Positions 21,436 through 30,819 of a stretch of DNA of 64,000 bases are shown here, piece after piece (the stretch's first letter is position 1; every line of letters begins with the position of its first letter). The stretch is taken from contig CAVOZT010000004.1 in NCBI GenBank assembly GCA_963701375.1, positions 1,612,001-1,676,000 on the forward strand, read 5' to 3'. Origin of the DNA: CAVXTF01 sp963701375. GTDB lineage: Bacteria; Actinomycetota; Acidimicrobiia; Acidimicrobiales; CAVXTF01. Below the pieces are notes generated by a model that was not told the origin of the DNA, did no database searches, and saw nothing but the letters and a program-made list of their open reading frames with translations. The position numbers and the translations under genes are program-made.

Positions 21436-22283
21436 GCAACTACCTCCTCATAACCGGGATGTCGGGTGCGGGTCGTTCGACCACCGCGGACGCCCTAGAG
21501 GACGCCGGATGGTACGTGATCGACAACATGCCGCCGTCGCTTCTCGGCGAGGTGGTCGACGTTGTCGGGGCTCCTGGATCGGGCCAGGACCGCGTCGCAC
21601 TCGTCGTCGGACGGAGCGGCGGCGCGCAGGTCGAGCAAGCCCTTCCTGCGGTCGACCACCTGCGCGCGTCGGGACACGAGGTCAGGATCATCTATCTCGA
21701 CGCACCGGATCACGTGCTCGTCCGCAGGTTCGAAGGCACCCGCCGCCGCCACCCGTTCGGGGGGAGCAACGTAGAAGAAGCGATATCGGACGAGCGGGAG
21801 CGGCTTCGGCCCATCCGTGACCGGGCCGACATGGTGCTCGATACCGGAGAGCTGAACGTGAACCAGCTCCGAGCTCGTGTCACCGCACTCTTCGGCGAGA
21901 GCGCAGAAAACCGGATGCAGACTTCGGTCGTTTCCTTCGGGTACAAGCACGGAGTGCCGATGGACGCTGACGTGGTCTTCGACTGCCGCTTTCTTCCGAA
22001 CCCGCACTGGCAGGAGAACCTGCGCCCTCTTTCAGGGCTCGACGCTCCTGTGCGCGAATACGTCCTGGCCCAACCGGAGACCGCGGAACTGCTCGACCGA
22101 CTGGACTCCTTGTGGGAGCTCGTGCTTCCCGGCTACCAGGCCGAAGGGAAGTCGTACCTAACGATCGCGTTCGGGTGCACCGGTGGCCGACACAGGTCGG
22201 TCGTCGTCGCGGAAGAGGTCGCCCGGCGGCTCGCGAAGCTCGAGATGGAGCCGACGGTGTTCCATAGGGACGTGGACCGTTGA
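21432..22283 (+). CDS. rapZ: RapZ/YvcJ-family nucleotide-binding protein
   Basis: 283 residues, GTG start overlapping the uvrC stop by four bases. The P-loop near residues 9-17 is GMSGAGRST, with Arg in the place of the usual Lys, as is common in actinobacterial members. Other conserved parts are DALEDAGWYVIDNMPPSLL, IIYLDAPDHVLVRRFEGTRR, HPF, SFGYKHGVPMDADVVFDCRF LPNPHW, and the C-terminal ATP-sensing region GCTGGRHRSVVVAEEVA. In E. coli RapZ is an RNA adaptor that controls glmS through small RNAs and senses glucosamine-6-phosphate; in Gram-positives (YvcJ) the role is less clear. The position between uvrC and yvcK is the standard actinobacterial arrangement, and the gene overlaps yvcK by four bases, so the three are translated as a coupled unit. 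Confidence 0.95.
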   Translation: MSNYLLITGMSGAGRSTTADALEDAGWYVIDNMPPSLLGEVVDVVGAPGSGQDRVALVVGRSGGAQVEQALPAVDHLRASGHEVRIIYLDAPDHVLVRRFEGTRRRHPFGGSNVEEAISDERERLRPIRDRADMVLDTGELNVNQLRARVTALFGESAENRMQTSVVSFGYKHGVPMDADVVFDCRFLPNPHWQENLRPLSGLDAPVREYVLAQPETAELLDRLDSLWELVLPGYQAEGKSYLTIAFGCTGGRHRSVVVAEEVARRLAKLEMEPTVFHRDVDR

Positions 22284-23161
22284 GACCCAACGTCGTGGCG
22301 ATCGGGGGAGGCCACGGTCTGGCCGTCACCTTGCGCGCAGCCAGGCGGTACGCGGGGACGATCACGGGAATCGTCTCGTTGGCAGACGACGGCGGGTCCT
22401 CGGGGAGGCTCCGCGACGAGCTCGGGATCGTCCCCCCGGGAGACCTTCGCAAGTGTCTCGTGGCGCTCGCGGACGAGACGTCGCAGCCGTCGCGGACTCT
22501 CGCGTCAGCGTTCGAGTACCGATTCGCCTCCGAAGAACCGTCCGGGCACGCCCTCGGGAATCTCGTAATCGCCGCACTCGCTGCGTCGACGGGAGACCTG
22601 CAACAGGCGCTCGACGACGCGGGTGCCCTTCTCGGCGCGGTGGGACGGGTCGTACCTGCCTCCACCGAGCCCGTCGTACTCGTGGCGACCACCGACTCCG
22701 GAGAGATCCGAGGTCAGACGGCCGTACAGAGGACCGCCGGAATACGGCGGGTCGTGCTCGACCCGATCGACGTCGCAGCAGCTCCTGAGGCGCTGAAAGC
22801 CGTGACCGATGCGGACCAGGTGGTCATAGGCCCGGGTTCGCTCTACACGAGCGTTCTCGCAGCCCTGTCGGTGCCCGAGCTGACAAGGTGCCTCGGCCTG
22901 TGCTCAGCCCGGAGGGTCTACGTAGCGAACCTCCGGCCCCAGAGATCCGAAACTGCTGGTTACGACGTCGCGCGTCATCTGGTCGCCCTTCAGGATCACG
23001 GCGTGGAGATCGACGTCGTGGTTGCCGATACCTCTGCCATAGCCCTCGGGGCCATGGATGGCCTCGGGGTCCAGGTGGTGACGGCCGAGCTCGCCAAAGC
23101 AAACGGCTTGGCCCATGATCCTGGCAGACTGGCGGCCGTGTTGGCCGATCTGGTCGCATAG
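22280..23161 (+). CDS. yvcK: YvcK/CofD-like family protein (gluconeogenesis factor)
   Basis: 293 residues with a TTG start that overlaps the rapZ stop. Conserved motifs: NVVAIGGGHGLAVTLRAAR near the start, SLADDGGSSGRLRDELGI, PPGDLRKCLVALAD, HALGNLVIAAL, ADQVVIGPGSLYTSVLAAL and YVANLRPQRSETAGYDVARH. YvcK (CuvA in mycobacteria) binds UDP-sugars and is needed for normal cell-wall growth on gluconeogenic carbon; the fold is shared with the F420 enzyme CofD. The order uvrC-rapZ-yvcK is typical. The next gene in most actinobacteria, whiA, is missing: only 67 bp lie between this stop and the gap start. Confidence 0.95.
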   Translation: MRPNVVAIGGGHGLAVTLRAARRYAGTITGIVSLADDGGSSGRLRDELGIVPPGDLRKCLVALADETSQPSRTLASAFEYRFASEEPSGHALGNLVIAALAASTGDLQQALDDAGALLGAVGRVVPASTEPVVLVATTDSGEIRGQTAVQRTAGIRRVVLDPIDVAAAPEALKAVTDADQVVIGPGSLYTSVLAALSVPELTRCLGLCSARRVYVANLRPQRSETAGYDVARHLVALQDHGVEIDVVVADTSAIALGAMDGLGVQVVTAELAKANGLAHDPGRLAAVLADLVA

Positions 23162-23228
23162 AGGTGGGCGGGATCTGCGCCCGGAGTGTGAGCGATGATT
23201 GAGCGCCGGACATGACGGGGTGGGGGAC

Positions 23229-24248
23229 ATGACGGTTCGGGTGGGGATCAACGGTTTCGGCCGCATAGGCCGGCACTTTCTGCGAGCGGCCCACGGCCGC
23301 AAGGCGGACGTCGAGATAGTCGCGGTCAACGACCTGACGGACGCCGAGACGAATGCCGTATTGCTGCGGTACGACTCCACCCACGGGAAGTTCCCGGGCG
23401 ACGTCCAGGCCGAGGACGGCCACCTCCTCGTCAACGGACAGAAGATCCAGGTCCTGTCTGAGAAGCAACCGTCTCAGCTTCCGTGGGGGGAGCTAGGTGT
23501 CAGTGTCGTAGTCGAGTCCACGGGCAGGTTCACCGACCGCGAGGGGGCCGCGTCACATCTCGTTGGCGGTGCACGCCGGGTCGTGATCTCCGCACCTGCC
23601 AAAGGGGTCAACGCCACGTTCGTCATGGGTGTGAACGATGGAGAGTACGACCCCGAGTTCCACGTCGTGGTGTCGAACGCCTCGTGCACGACGAATTGCT
23701 TCGTGCCAATGGTCAAGGTGATCGAGGATGCTTTCGGGATCGAAGCGGGATTGATGACGACCGTCCACACGATGACCAACGACCAGAACCTGCTCGACCT
23801 TGCGCATCGCGATCTTCGGAGGGCGAGGGCAGCGTCTCTGAATATCGTTCCGGCCTCGACGGGAGCCGCTCGAGCCACCGGTCTGGTTCTTCCGGCGATG
23901 GCTGGGCATCTCGACGGCATGTCGTTTCGAGTACCGGTGGGCGACGGATCCATCACCGACTTCACCGCGCTCGTAAGCGGCACCGTGGGCCCCGACGACG
24001 TGAACGCGGCCTTCCGCTCCGCATCCGAGTCGGGTCCGCTCGCGCCTTACCTCGAATACACGGAAGAACCGCTCGTGTCGTCGGACATTCTCGGGAATCC
24101 TGCATCGTGCGTCTTCGATGCGGGCCTGACGTTGACCGTTCCGGCTTCGGCGACCAACACGATGGTGAAGACGTCGGGTTGGTACGACAACGAATGGGGA
24201 TACGCCAACAGACTGGTGGATCTGGTTCTTCTCGTAGGGCGGGACTAG
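23229..24248 (+). CDS. gap: Glyceraldehyde-3-phosphate dehydrogenase, type I
   Basis: This enzyme oxidises glyceraldehyde-3-phosphate to 1,3-bisphosphoglycerate with NAD and phosphate. ATG 23229 (MTVRVGINGFGRIGRHFLRA) is chosen over the upstream GTG 23199 because a G-rich ribosome-binding site precedes it and the family starts here. NAD is bound by GINGFGRIGR and Asp35 (VAVND). The catalytic cysteine is Cys153 in SNASCTTNCFVPM; the usual residue after NC is Leu or Ala, here Phe. Later motifs are TVHTMTNDQNLLD, NIVPASTGAARATGLVLP, RVPVGDGSITDFTAL and WYDNEWGYANRLVDL. Product 339 residues, normal. It opens the gap-pgk-tpiA cluster, with pgk only six bases downstream. Confidence 0.97.
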   Translation: MTVRVGINGFGRIGRHFLRAAHGRKADVEIVAVNDLTDAETNAVLLRYDSTHGKFPGDVQAEDGHLLVNGQKIQVLSEKQPSQLPWGELGVSVVVESTGRFTDREGAASHLVGGARRVVISAPAKGVNATFVMGVNDGEYDPEFHVVVSNASCTTNCFVPMVKVIEDAFGIEAGLMTTVHTMTNDQNLLDLAHRDLRRARAASLNIVPASTGAARATGLVLPAMAGHLDGMSFRVPVGDGSITDFTALVSGTVGPDDVNAAFRSASESGPLAPYLEYTEEPLVSSDILGNPASCVFDAGLTLTVPASATNTMVKTSGWYDNEWGYANRLVDLVLLVGRD

Positions 24249-24254
24249 AACGCC

Positions 24255-25487
24255 ATGTCGGAGGGGTCCTCGGCAGGGGGAGACCCCCTTCTCGAGAGAG
24301 CAATATCAGGACCCCTCGCGGGACTGCCGCTTCTAGAGGACCTGCCGCCACTTGACGGTGCCCGCGCTCTTCTCCGCGTGGACTTCAACGTCCCTCTTGG
24401 GCCGTTGGATGACGACGGTCTTCCCACGGTCGAGGACGATTTCCGCATAAGGGCAGCCATGCCGACGATCTCGTGGCTGTTGGAGCACGGTGCGCACGTC
24501 ACGGCTTGCACGCATCTGGGGAGGCCGAAGGGAGTTCCCGATCCTGCTTTCTCGGTCGAGCCGCTGCGCCGGGTGCTCGCCACGTTCGCGCCCACGGTGG
24601 AACTCGAGGAGAACCTGCGGTTCGATGCCGGAGAAACCGCTAACGACCCGAAGTTCGTCGACCGCCTGGTGTCCGGGTTCGACGTGTACGTGAACGACGC
24701 CTTCGGGGCATCTCATCGCACTCACGCCTCGATCGTCGGACCCCGACGCGCCTCCCGTCGGCGGCGGGCCGCTTGCTGGAACGCGAGGTGGAGGTGCTCG
24801 GCGAGCTGCTGATGGCACCGGCGAGGCCGTTCGTGGCGATCGTCGGTGGCGCCAAGCTGTCCGACAAGCTCGGTGTGCTACGGACGCTTCTCGACCGTGT
24901 CGACCTCCTCGTGGTCGGAGGCGCGATGGCATTCACCTTCCTCCGCGCTCGGTCACAAGACCGGTTCGTCGCTCATGGAGCTGAGCAAATTGGAGGAGTG
25001 CAAGGCACTTCTCAAGGAGGCGGGGGACCGGTTGATCCTTCCTGTCGACGTGCTAGCACTTGGTCCCGACGGTGAGATCGGGTGCGGCTCGTCGGGAAAG
25101 GGCGAGGTGCAGGTCGTCGGGGTCGACATCCCCATCGGATGGATGGGCCTAGACATCGGGCCGAAGTCGCAAGAGGTGTTCGCTGCCGCCATTCGCGGAG
25201 CGGGGACCGTGCTCTGGAACGGGCCGATGGGCGCGTTCGAAGACCACAGGTTCGTGTCGGGGACTAAGGCCGTGGCCGAGGCGGTCGCAGCGAGCACGGG
25301 CATGACGGTCGTCGGCGGGGGTGACTCGGTTGCGGCTCTGGACGAGCTCAAGCTCACGTCGAAGGTCGGCTTCGTCTCGACCGGAGGGGGTGCGACGCTC
25401 GAGTTGATCGAGCACGGCGACCTGCCGGGGCTCAAGGCGCTCAGGGCCGCATCGAACGCGCCACACGCACAGGACGAAATCGGCTGA
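24255..25487 (+). CDS. pgk: Phosphoglycerate kinase, split by two frameshifts
   Basis: Pgk transfers phosphate from 1,3-bisphosphoglycerate to ADP. Three reading frames together give the full enzyme. The first has LLRVDFNVPLG, the substrate-binding THLGRPKG, LEENLRFDAGE and VYVNDAFGASHRTHAS. At 24741-24744 one C seems missing from a C run (GP to PTRLPSAAGRLLE). The second frame carries REVEVLGELLMAP, VAIVGGAKLSDKLGVL and LLVVGGAMAFTFL. Near 24943 the frame changes again at ALGHKTGSS. The third frame ends with MGLDIGPKSQEVF, VLWNGPMGAFE, MTVVGGGDSVAAL and VSTGGGATLELIEHG (nucleotide site). Corrected length is about 410 residues, normal. A broken pgk would be very damaging, so sequencing error is far more likely than decay. 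Confidence 0.93.
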
Positions 25488-25495
25488 CGACAACT

Positions 25496-26302
25496 GTGTC
25501 CTCACCAGCACGACGTCCGCTCGTGAGCGGCAACTGGAAGATGCACCTCGACCATCTCGCGGCGATCAGGACGGTTCAGGACATTGGAATGCGTCTCGAT
25601 TCTGCGGATGTGGCTTCGGTCGACGTGTCGGTGCACCCCCCGTTCGTAGACCTGCGGTCCGTGCAGACCGTCCTCGAAGACCGGGGCATCCCGGTAGCTC
25701 TCGGGGCTCAGCACTGTTACTTCGAGGAGGAAGGCGCTTTCACCGGCGAGGTGAGCCCAGCAATGCTCGAAAGGCTCGGGGTCAGCTATGTGATCGTCGG
25801 CCACTCAGAGAGGCGCCGGCTTTTCGGCCAGACCGACGAGCAGGTGAGGGCGATCGTGCCGGCGGTGATCAAGCACTCGATGAAACCGGTGGTATGCGTC
25901 GGTGAGGACGGAGAAGAGCGCGAACGCGGCGAAACCGAGGAGATCTTGACCGGGCAGGTGACGGCTGCGTTGAAGGGGCTTCCTCCAGCCCAGATCGCCG
26001 CAATGGTGGTTGCCTACGAACCCGTCTGGGCTATCGGTACCGGCAAGACGGCCAGTGCCGGCGACGCCCAGGCCGGGTGCGCCCACGTGCGGGCTGTGGT
26101 GAGCGAGCTGGCGGGCGAGAACGCGGCCGCTTCGCTAAGGGTTCTCTACGGCGGGTCGGTCACCGCAGACACGACTGCGGAGCTCATTTCGGGCGAGGAC
26201 GTCGACGGCTTTCTCGTCGGGGGGGCGAGCCTGAGGGCCGCCGAATTCGTGGCGATCGTGCGTGGGGCGGCGCCGGCGAGGCGCAGCAAAGCTCAGGTCT
26301 GA
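25496..26302 (+). CDS. tpiA: Triosephosphate isomerase
   Basis: TpiA interconverts dihydroxyacetone phosphate and glyceraldehyde-3-phosphate. 268 residues from GTG 25496, eight bases after the pgk stop. Active-site residues are visible: Asn13 and Lys15 (SGNWKMH), the electrophilic His103 in VIVGHSERRRLFGQ, the catalytic base Glu175 in VAYEPVWAIGTGKTAS (start of the mobile loop), and the phosphate-binding LYGGSVTADT and GFLVGGASL. All are intact. The C-terminal tail PARRSKAQV is unconserved. It forms a glycolytic operon with gap and pgk. Confidence 0.97.
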   Translation: MSSPARRPLVSGNWKMHLDHLAAIRTVQDIGMRLDSADVASVDVSVHPPFVDLRSVQTVLEDRGIPVALGAQHCYFEEEGAFTGEVSPAMLERLGVSYVIVGHSERRRLFGQTDEQVRAIVPAVIKHSMKPVVCVGEDGEERERGETEEILTGQVTAALKGLPPAQIAAMVVAYEPVWAIGTGKTASAGDAQAGCAHVRAVVSELAGENAAASLRVLYGGSVTADTTAELISGEDVDGFLVGGASLRAAEFVAIVRGAAPARRSKAQV

Positions 26303-26376
26303 AACAAGCTCCGATCGCGGCTCTGGTAGCGTCGAAGGGTTCCTGTTTCTGTAGTGCTCGACGGAGGTTCAGGCCC

Positions 26377-26607
26377 GTGCTGACGATCGCGATACTGGTG
26401 ATCGACCTCCTCGCGTCCCTGTCCCTCGTGTTCCTCATTCTCATGCATTCAGGGAAAGGCGGCGGGCTGTCCGACATGTTCGGGGGTTCGGTGGGACAGG
26501 CGGCAGCCGGCTCGACAGTGGTCGAGAAGAACCTTGACCGCATCACGGTCACCGTCGCTGTGATATTCGCCTTCTCGACTCTGATCCTGACCCTGCGCCT
26601 GCAGTGA
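26377..26607 (+). CDS. secG: Preprotein translocase subunit SecG
   Basis: 76 residues. GTG 26377 is chosen because GGAGG lies nine bases upstream; the longer open frame covers part of tpiA. The protein has two hydrophobic segments (LTIAILVIDLLASLSLVFLI and the C-terminal VTVAVIFAFSTLILTL) joined by the SecG signature LMHSGKGGGLSDMFGG, ending the loop with Q-A-A-A-G-S-T-V-V-E-K-N-L-D-R. SecG assists SecYE in protein export. The position after tpiA is conserved in actinobacteria. Its stop overlaps the start of the substrate-binding lipoprotein by four bases. Confidence 0.95.
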   Translation: MLTIAILVIDLLASLSLVFLILMHSGKGGGLSDMFGGSVGQAAAGSTVVEKNLDRITVTVAVIFAFSTLILTLRLQ

Positions 26608-28335
26608 AGCGCTGGGCGGCCCGGCTCAGGGCGGCCCGAGTACGACGTGAATGCACAGCGCTCGTCGCGGGTGGGTTGGCCGCGAGCATGTTCCTCGCTT
26701 CGTGTGGCGGCACGAACAGCGCGACACCGACAACTCGGTCCTCCGCCACGGTCGGGAACGTTCTCGTCGCACAGTCGGGAGCCAGCGTCACCGTCGTCGT
26801 GCCTTCCGTGGCGACGAACTTGAATCCCCACATCGCGGCGGGGGACAGCGCCGCGACTCAAATGGTGACGGCGCTCACAGATCCCCAGGTGTTCCGGATC
26901 AACCCCGGCCTTACCCCCGTGCTGGACACCAACTTCGTTCAGAGCGCGGAAGTCGAAAGCGTGAACCCGCAGACGGTTGTCTATACGCTCAACCCGCAAG
27001 CGACTTGGTCAGACGGCGTGCCAATCGGTGTGCAGGACTTCATCTTGAATTGGGAGGAACAGGCGAGCTCCGCACTCGGCTACGGCGACATCGCGACGAT
27101 CACTGGATCGAGCACCGGCCACACCGTCCGCGTGGTGTTCGTGCACCCGTACGCCGACTGGGCCGGGCTCTTCGGCAGCCTCATCCCCGCTCACGTCGCG
27201 AACCAACTCGGGTGGGACGAGGGTTTCGGTCATCCCGGGGCATCCGTCGAGGTATCCGGAGGTCCCTATCAAATTGAATCGTGGGTTCCCGGCTCGCGCG
27301 TCGTGCTCCGACGGAATCCGATGTGGTGGGGGACGCCTGGAAAGGTCGCAAAAATCGTCATCGAGAAGCGAGACACGTCGCAGGATGTCGGAGGTCTGGT
27401 CTCCCAGAACGTCGCTCAGGTGGCCTACACCACGACGTTCGACGCGTCGTTGCTGCAGACCGTGTCTTCCTCACCTGGCACGAACAGTCAGGAGAACCTC
27501 GGTACGACGATGCTGCAGCTCCTGTTCGACATGCACAAGCCTGTCGACCAATCGGCGGCCGTTCGGCAGGGAGTCGCGTTCGAGCTCGACAGGCAAGCCA
27601 TCGTCGGTGACCTGGTCGGCTCGCTCGACCCTTCTGTGCAGGTCAACGACGATTTCTTGGCCGTGAACTCGCAACACTCCTATACGCGCGACGGGCAGCA
27701 ATTCGATTCGCCTAATGCGTCCGAAGCTGCCACCTTGCTCGGGTCAGCTGGGATGTCCAGAGACTCGAACGGGTCGTGGAGGTCGGGAGGAGCGCCGGTC
27801 GTCCTGGACATGCGGTGGGCTTCGGGCGACCCGTGGTCGGAGCTGATCGCGCCAGCCATCGAGGCCGAGTTGGTCCAGGCCGGCTTCGAAGTCCGAGCCG
27901 ATCCGATCAACGCGCCCTCAACTCGATGCGTCAAGACTCGCCGACGCCGCTTGGGACGTTGCCTTGGTGCCTGTGCTGGCTAATCCGTACATGGGCCAGA
28001 TGGCTCGCGTTTACTCGACGACGGCCGCGGTGGTCGGGGAGGGGGAGTCGCTCAACTGGTCGGGGTTCGATGCGCCGCAGGCGGACGCCTTGTTCGAACA
28101 AGCTTCCGCAAGCCTGGACCCGGCACGGGCGGCATCTCTCTACCAGGAAGCGGACCGGCTTCTTTGGCAGGCGATGCCTGCTGTTCCGTTGTTCGCCGAG
28201 CCGACCCTGCTCGTCTGGAGCGCCTACGTGACAGGCGTCCAGGGAGACGCTTGGGGAACAGGGCCTCTTTGGGATGCGGCCAGCTGGACAAGGTTGGTGC
28301 CGGCACCGAGAAGGACCGCCACGAAGCAACATTAA
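26604..28335 (+). CDS. ABC transporter substrate-binding lipoprotein (SBP family 5), frameshifted
   Basis: A GTG start overlaps the secG stop. A signal peptide ends in the lipobox FLASC (Cys about residue 34), so the mature protein is lipid-anchored outside the membrane. The body resembles oligopeptide/nickel-type binding proteins: NLNPHIAAGDSAA, VYTLNPQATWSDGVPIGVQD, GPYQIESWVPGSRVVLRRNP, VRQGVAFELDRQAIVGDL. One extra C in the run 27916-27918 breaks the frame; the correct continuation is QLDASRLADAAWDVALVPVL, ANPYMGQMARVY, with the end at 28335. Corrected length 576 residues. No permease or ATPase genes adjoin, so the transporter partner is elsewhere. An SBP gene directly after secG is also seen in other actinobacteria, by my recollection. 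Confidence 0.82.
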
Positions 28336-28353
28336 AGACGACGCCCGGGCTCG

Positions 28354-28827
28354 CTATCTGAGTTCGAGGGCTTCGCCCAGGTGTTCGAGCGGTGCGAGCG
28401 CCGCTGCGATGCGATCGCGATCGGCGGCGTCCAGGGAGTTCATCGCCCTTGTGACGGCATTCAGGCGCCTGCGTCGCCAGCCCGAAAGCCGTCGCTTCGA
28501 GGCATCGGTGACGTCCAGATGGATTACGCGCCTGTCCGTCGTGTCGTAGGCGCGGTCGAGGAGTCCGAGACGGCTCAACTGGCCGACGAGGGTGCTGACG
28601 GTGTTGGGAGCAAGATGAAGCTCGGCTGCAGCTGTCGCGACGGTGAGCTTGGGTTGCCTGTCCACCAGCCGGAGGAGCTCAATCTGCGCTGTGGTGAGGT
28701 GTGGCTCGTCACTGTTGGCTCGTGCGATGTATACGCTTCTGCGCCTGATAACGGCGATGCTCGCGAGCAACTGTTCAGCGAGAGCGCTCGAGGACAAAGG
28801 CCCTTTCGTTGGTCTGCGCGACGCCAT
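28354..28827 (-). CDS. MarR-family transcriptional regulator
   Basis: 157 residues. The winged helix-turn-helix is plain: LTTAQIELLRLVDRQPKLTV, then AAAELHLAPNTVSTLVGQLS (recognition helix) and the wing LLDRAYDTTDRRVIHLDVTD with the DxR typical of MarR proteins. N- and C-terminal helices would form the dimer interface. MarR regulators often sense aromatic compounds or oxidants and repress a neighbouring gene. Here no obvious divergent partner is present; the tRNA gene lies upstream and the substrate-binding protein gene is convergent, 18 bp away. The target is unknown. Confidence 0.88.
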   Translation of the reverse strand: MASRRPTKGPLSSSALAEQLLASIAVIRRRSVYIARANSDEPHLTTAQIELLRLVDRQPKLTVATAAAELHLAPNTVSTLVGQLSRLGLLDRAYDTTDRRVIHLDVTDASKRRLSGWRRRRLNAVTRAMNSLDAADRDRIAAALAPLEHLGEALELR

Positions 28828-28949
28828 TACTTTGAGCGTATCTCTGGTCCAGAGGTAGATCGGTGGCGCTGATCAAATCGGGTGCCGGTCAACCGGGACC
28901 CACTAGTAGAGTCGGGCTCCAGGCCGTCTCGGGGCGGCTCCGGTCACTT

Positions 28950-29033
28950 GTCGGAGTGGCGGAATAGGCAGACGCGCCAGCTTGAGGGGCTGGTGCCCGC
29001 AAGGGCGTGGGGGTTCAAGTCCCCCCTCCGACA
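28950..29033 (+). tRNA. tRNA-Leu (GAG)
   Basis: An 84-nt cloverleaf. The acceptor stem GTCGGAG pairs with CTCCGAC and is followed by discriminator A. The anticodon stem CCAGC/GCTGG encloses loop TTGAGGG with anticodon GAG. The long variable arm (TGCCCGCAAGGGCGT) is typical of class II leucine tRNA, and the T arm GGGGGTTCAAGTCCCCC is perfect. CCA is not encoded. Its 3' half is duplicated at 38642-38696, which marks it as an integration site. Confidence 0.95.
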
Positions 29034-29228
29034 CGGTAAAATTTTCACTGAAGTCCGCTCTCGGGTTCACATAAGTAGCGGTGTAGTCCGAGAGTGCCTC
29101 GTCGGAGGCTGGTTTGGGAGGCGTCTGTCCGGTGGAGGTGCCTTCTCCGGCGCCGAGGACGGCAAGAGCTCGGGTCTTCCGATTATTCCGAGGCTGGCCG
29201 CGCCGCTTCGCGACTCGTCACACTTCTG

Positions 29229-30819
29229 TTAGTCGGGGTTAAGAAGAGGCAGTCTTTCGTGCCGGGGTGGCTGCTTATCGGGATTTGACTGGTAGCGCCG
29301 CTCACGCTTGCGCCTTGTGCGCCTGAGTGCTGTCGATTTTAGGTTCTCCTCGAAGCGGTCTGCGATGCGCATGTTCCTAACAACCACTGCGAACGTGTAC
29401 ATCAGCTGGTTCTTCGCACGGCCGAAGAGTCGGCACCAGCCCCTCCTGATCCCACCGACCGAAGGGTCGCTCAAAGACGCGTAGGTGCGCTCGGCCGCTG
29501 TGCGCCTCTGGTAGGACAGGCGGTGCTCACGGCTCGGATAGTCGTGTAGTTGGCGTGTTTTCTCCGCGATCTGCGGGGGAACGGTGATCGTCTTCTGCGA
29601 GCAACAACGCCGGTCAACGCCGTCATCGGGTGCGCTGACCGTCGGTCGGTCTGGTTCGAGCGCCAAGGACCCGGGCTTCTTCGGACAACGCACCTTTCCC
29701 CCTGCCGCCGGGCAGCGGACGCGCAGATATCCATCTTCGTCGGGCCGGCAGATCGCAGACAGCTTGTAGCGCCGCGAGCTCGCTTGCCATCGTGTCGTGG
29801 TGCTCGGTGTCCTCCTTCGACGCTCCCCTTAACAAAGGCCCGAGCTCGAACAACGAGTGCGGGGTCGCCGGGCAGTACAGCTGCCCGTTTGCGATCACTG
29901 CACCCTCGAAGCTGCCTTTCGGTCCACGATCATGGGGGTGCAGGTCCATCACCAACTGGGCTCCTGCGGACCGCAGAGGCGTTGCAAAGTTCTCTGGATC
30001 ACGGTTCGAATAGCCGCAGTCGCAGAGCACGTTTTTCAATGAGACGGTGGCAGACATCCGCAGGAGGGTCTCGGCCATGACACGAGCCGGGTCGAGGTGG
30101 GGTGCCTCGAAGCAGATCCGCCTGACGAGTTCGGGGATCGGGTCGGATCCTGTATCTGCGACCATCGTCGCAACCTGGGCGTAGTAGCCGAAGAACAACA
30201 CCTCGACTGCTCCGGGAGCGTTCCTTCTTGCGTGGCCCCACGACGCGTCGCAGTCGTTTGAAGGAGCGGGATCGTCTTTTGCTCTCGGCCTGCTCCAAGT
30301 CTCGTAGTCGGTCCAGTCGATCGCTAGGTCCGACGCTTTCGAGCGGTAGCGAGCCGGGATGCTTTGTTCCACGATCGCGTCGGTGATCTTGTTCAACTTG
30401 GAGACCGCCATGTCTTGGTCGATCGTCGATCGCAGCTCGTTTAGGTGGGCCGCGCGCTCTTCGGGCGCAACTCCTCTAAACGATGGGACCGGAGAGGGAT
30501 CGACGGCGCGAACCATCACCTGGTGTGTATCTGCGAACTGCCGGTAGGTGATGGTGTGGATCCCGGTTGGCTCATGCCACGACACGCCTAAGGAGATCCT
30601 GTCGCGCACGTCGAGCGAGACGAGCGCCCGATAGGCGGCCGTCAGGTGAGCCGGGCGGTGGTCGGAGATGGCGAGCAGGATCCCGACTACGACCGTCTCT
30701 GCAGAAAGCCGCCTCGGCCTGCCGCCTTTTGGCATGTTCTGTTCGAATACGGATGCTATTTGCGAGTCGGAGACGACCCGGCGGATCTGCTTCAAGCGAG
30801 CCGACTGGCTCAATCGCAC
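29229..30819 (-). CDS. DDE transposase-like protein (IS1182/IS5-type), frameshifted
   Basis: The likely start is GTG 30819 (VRLSQSARLKQIRRVVSDSQ). The N-terminal region (RLSAETVVVGILLAI) is followed by a catalytic-looking LAIDWTDYETW (first Asp) and NVLCDCGYSNRDPENF (second Asp). The frame breaks near 29772, where one extra base follows MASELA. In the new frame come RYKLSAICRPDEDGYLRVRC, several CxxxCP-type cysteines, and RRTAAERTYASLSDPS, which provides the Glu and the usual transposase C-terminal Arg/Lys motif. Corrected length is about 530 residues. The start overlaps the end of the recombinase-like gene, so the two are co-translated. I recall similar proteins as recurrent actinobacterial transposases, but no search was made. 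The indel may be a sequencing error. Confidence 0.65.
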
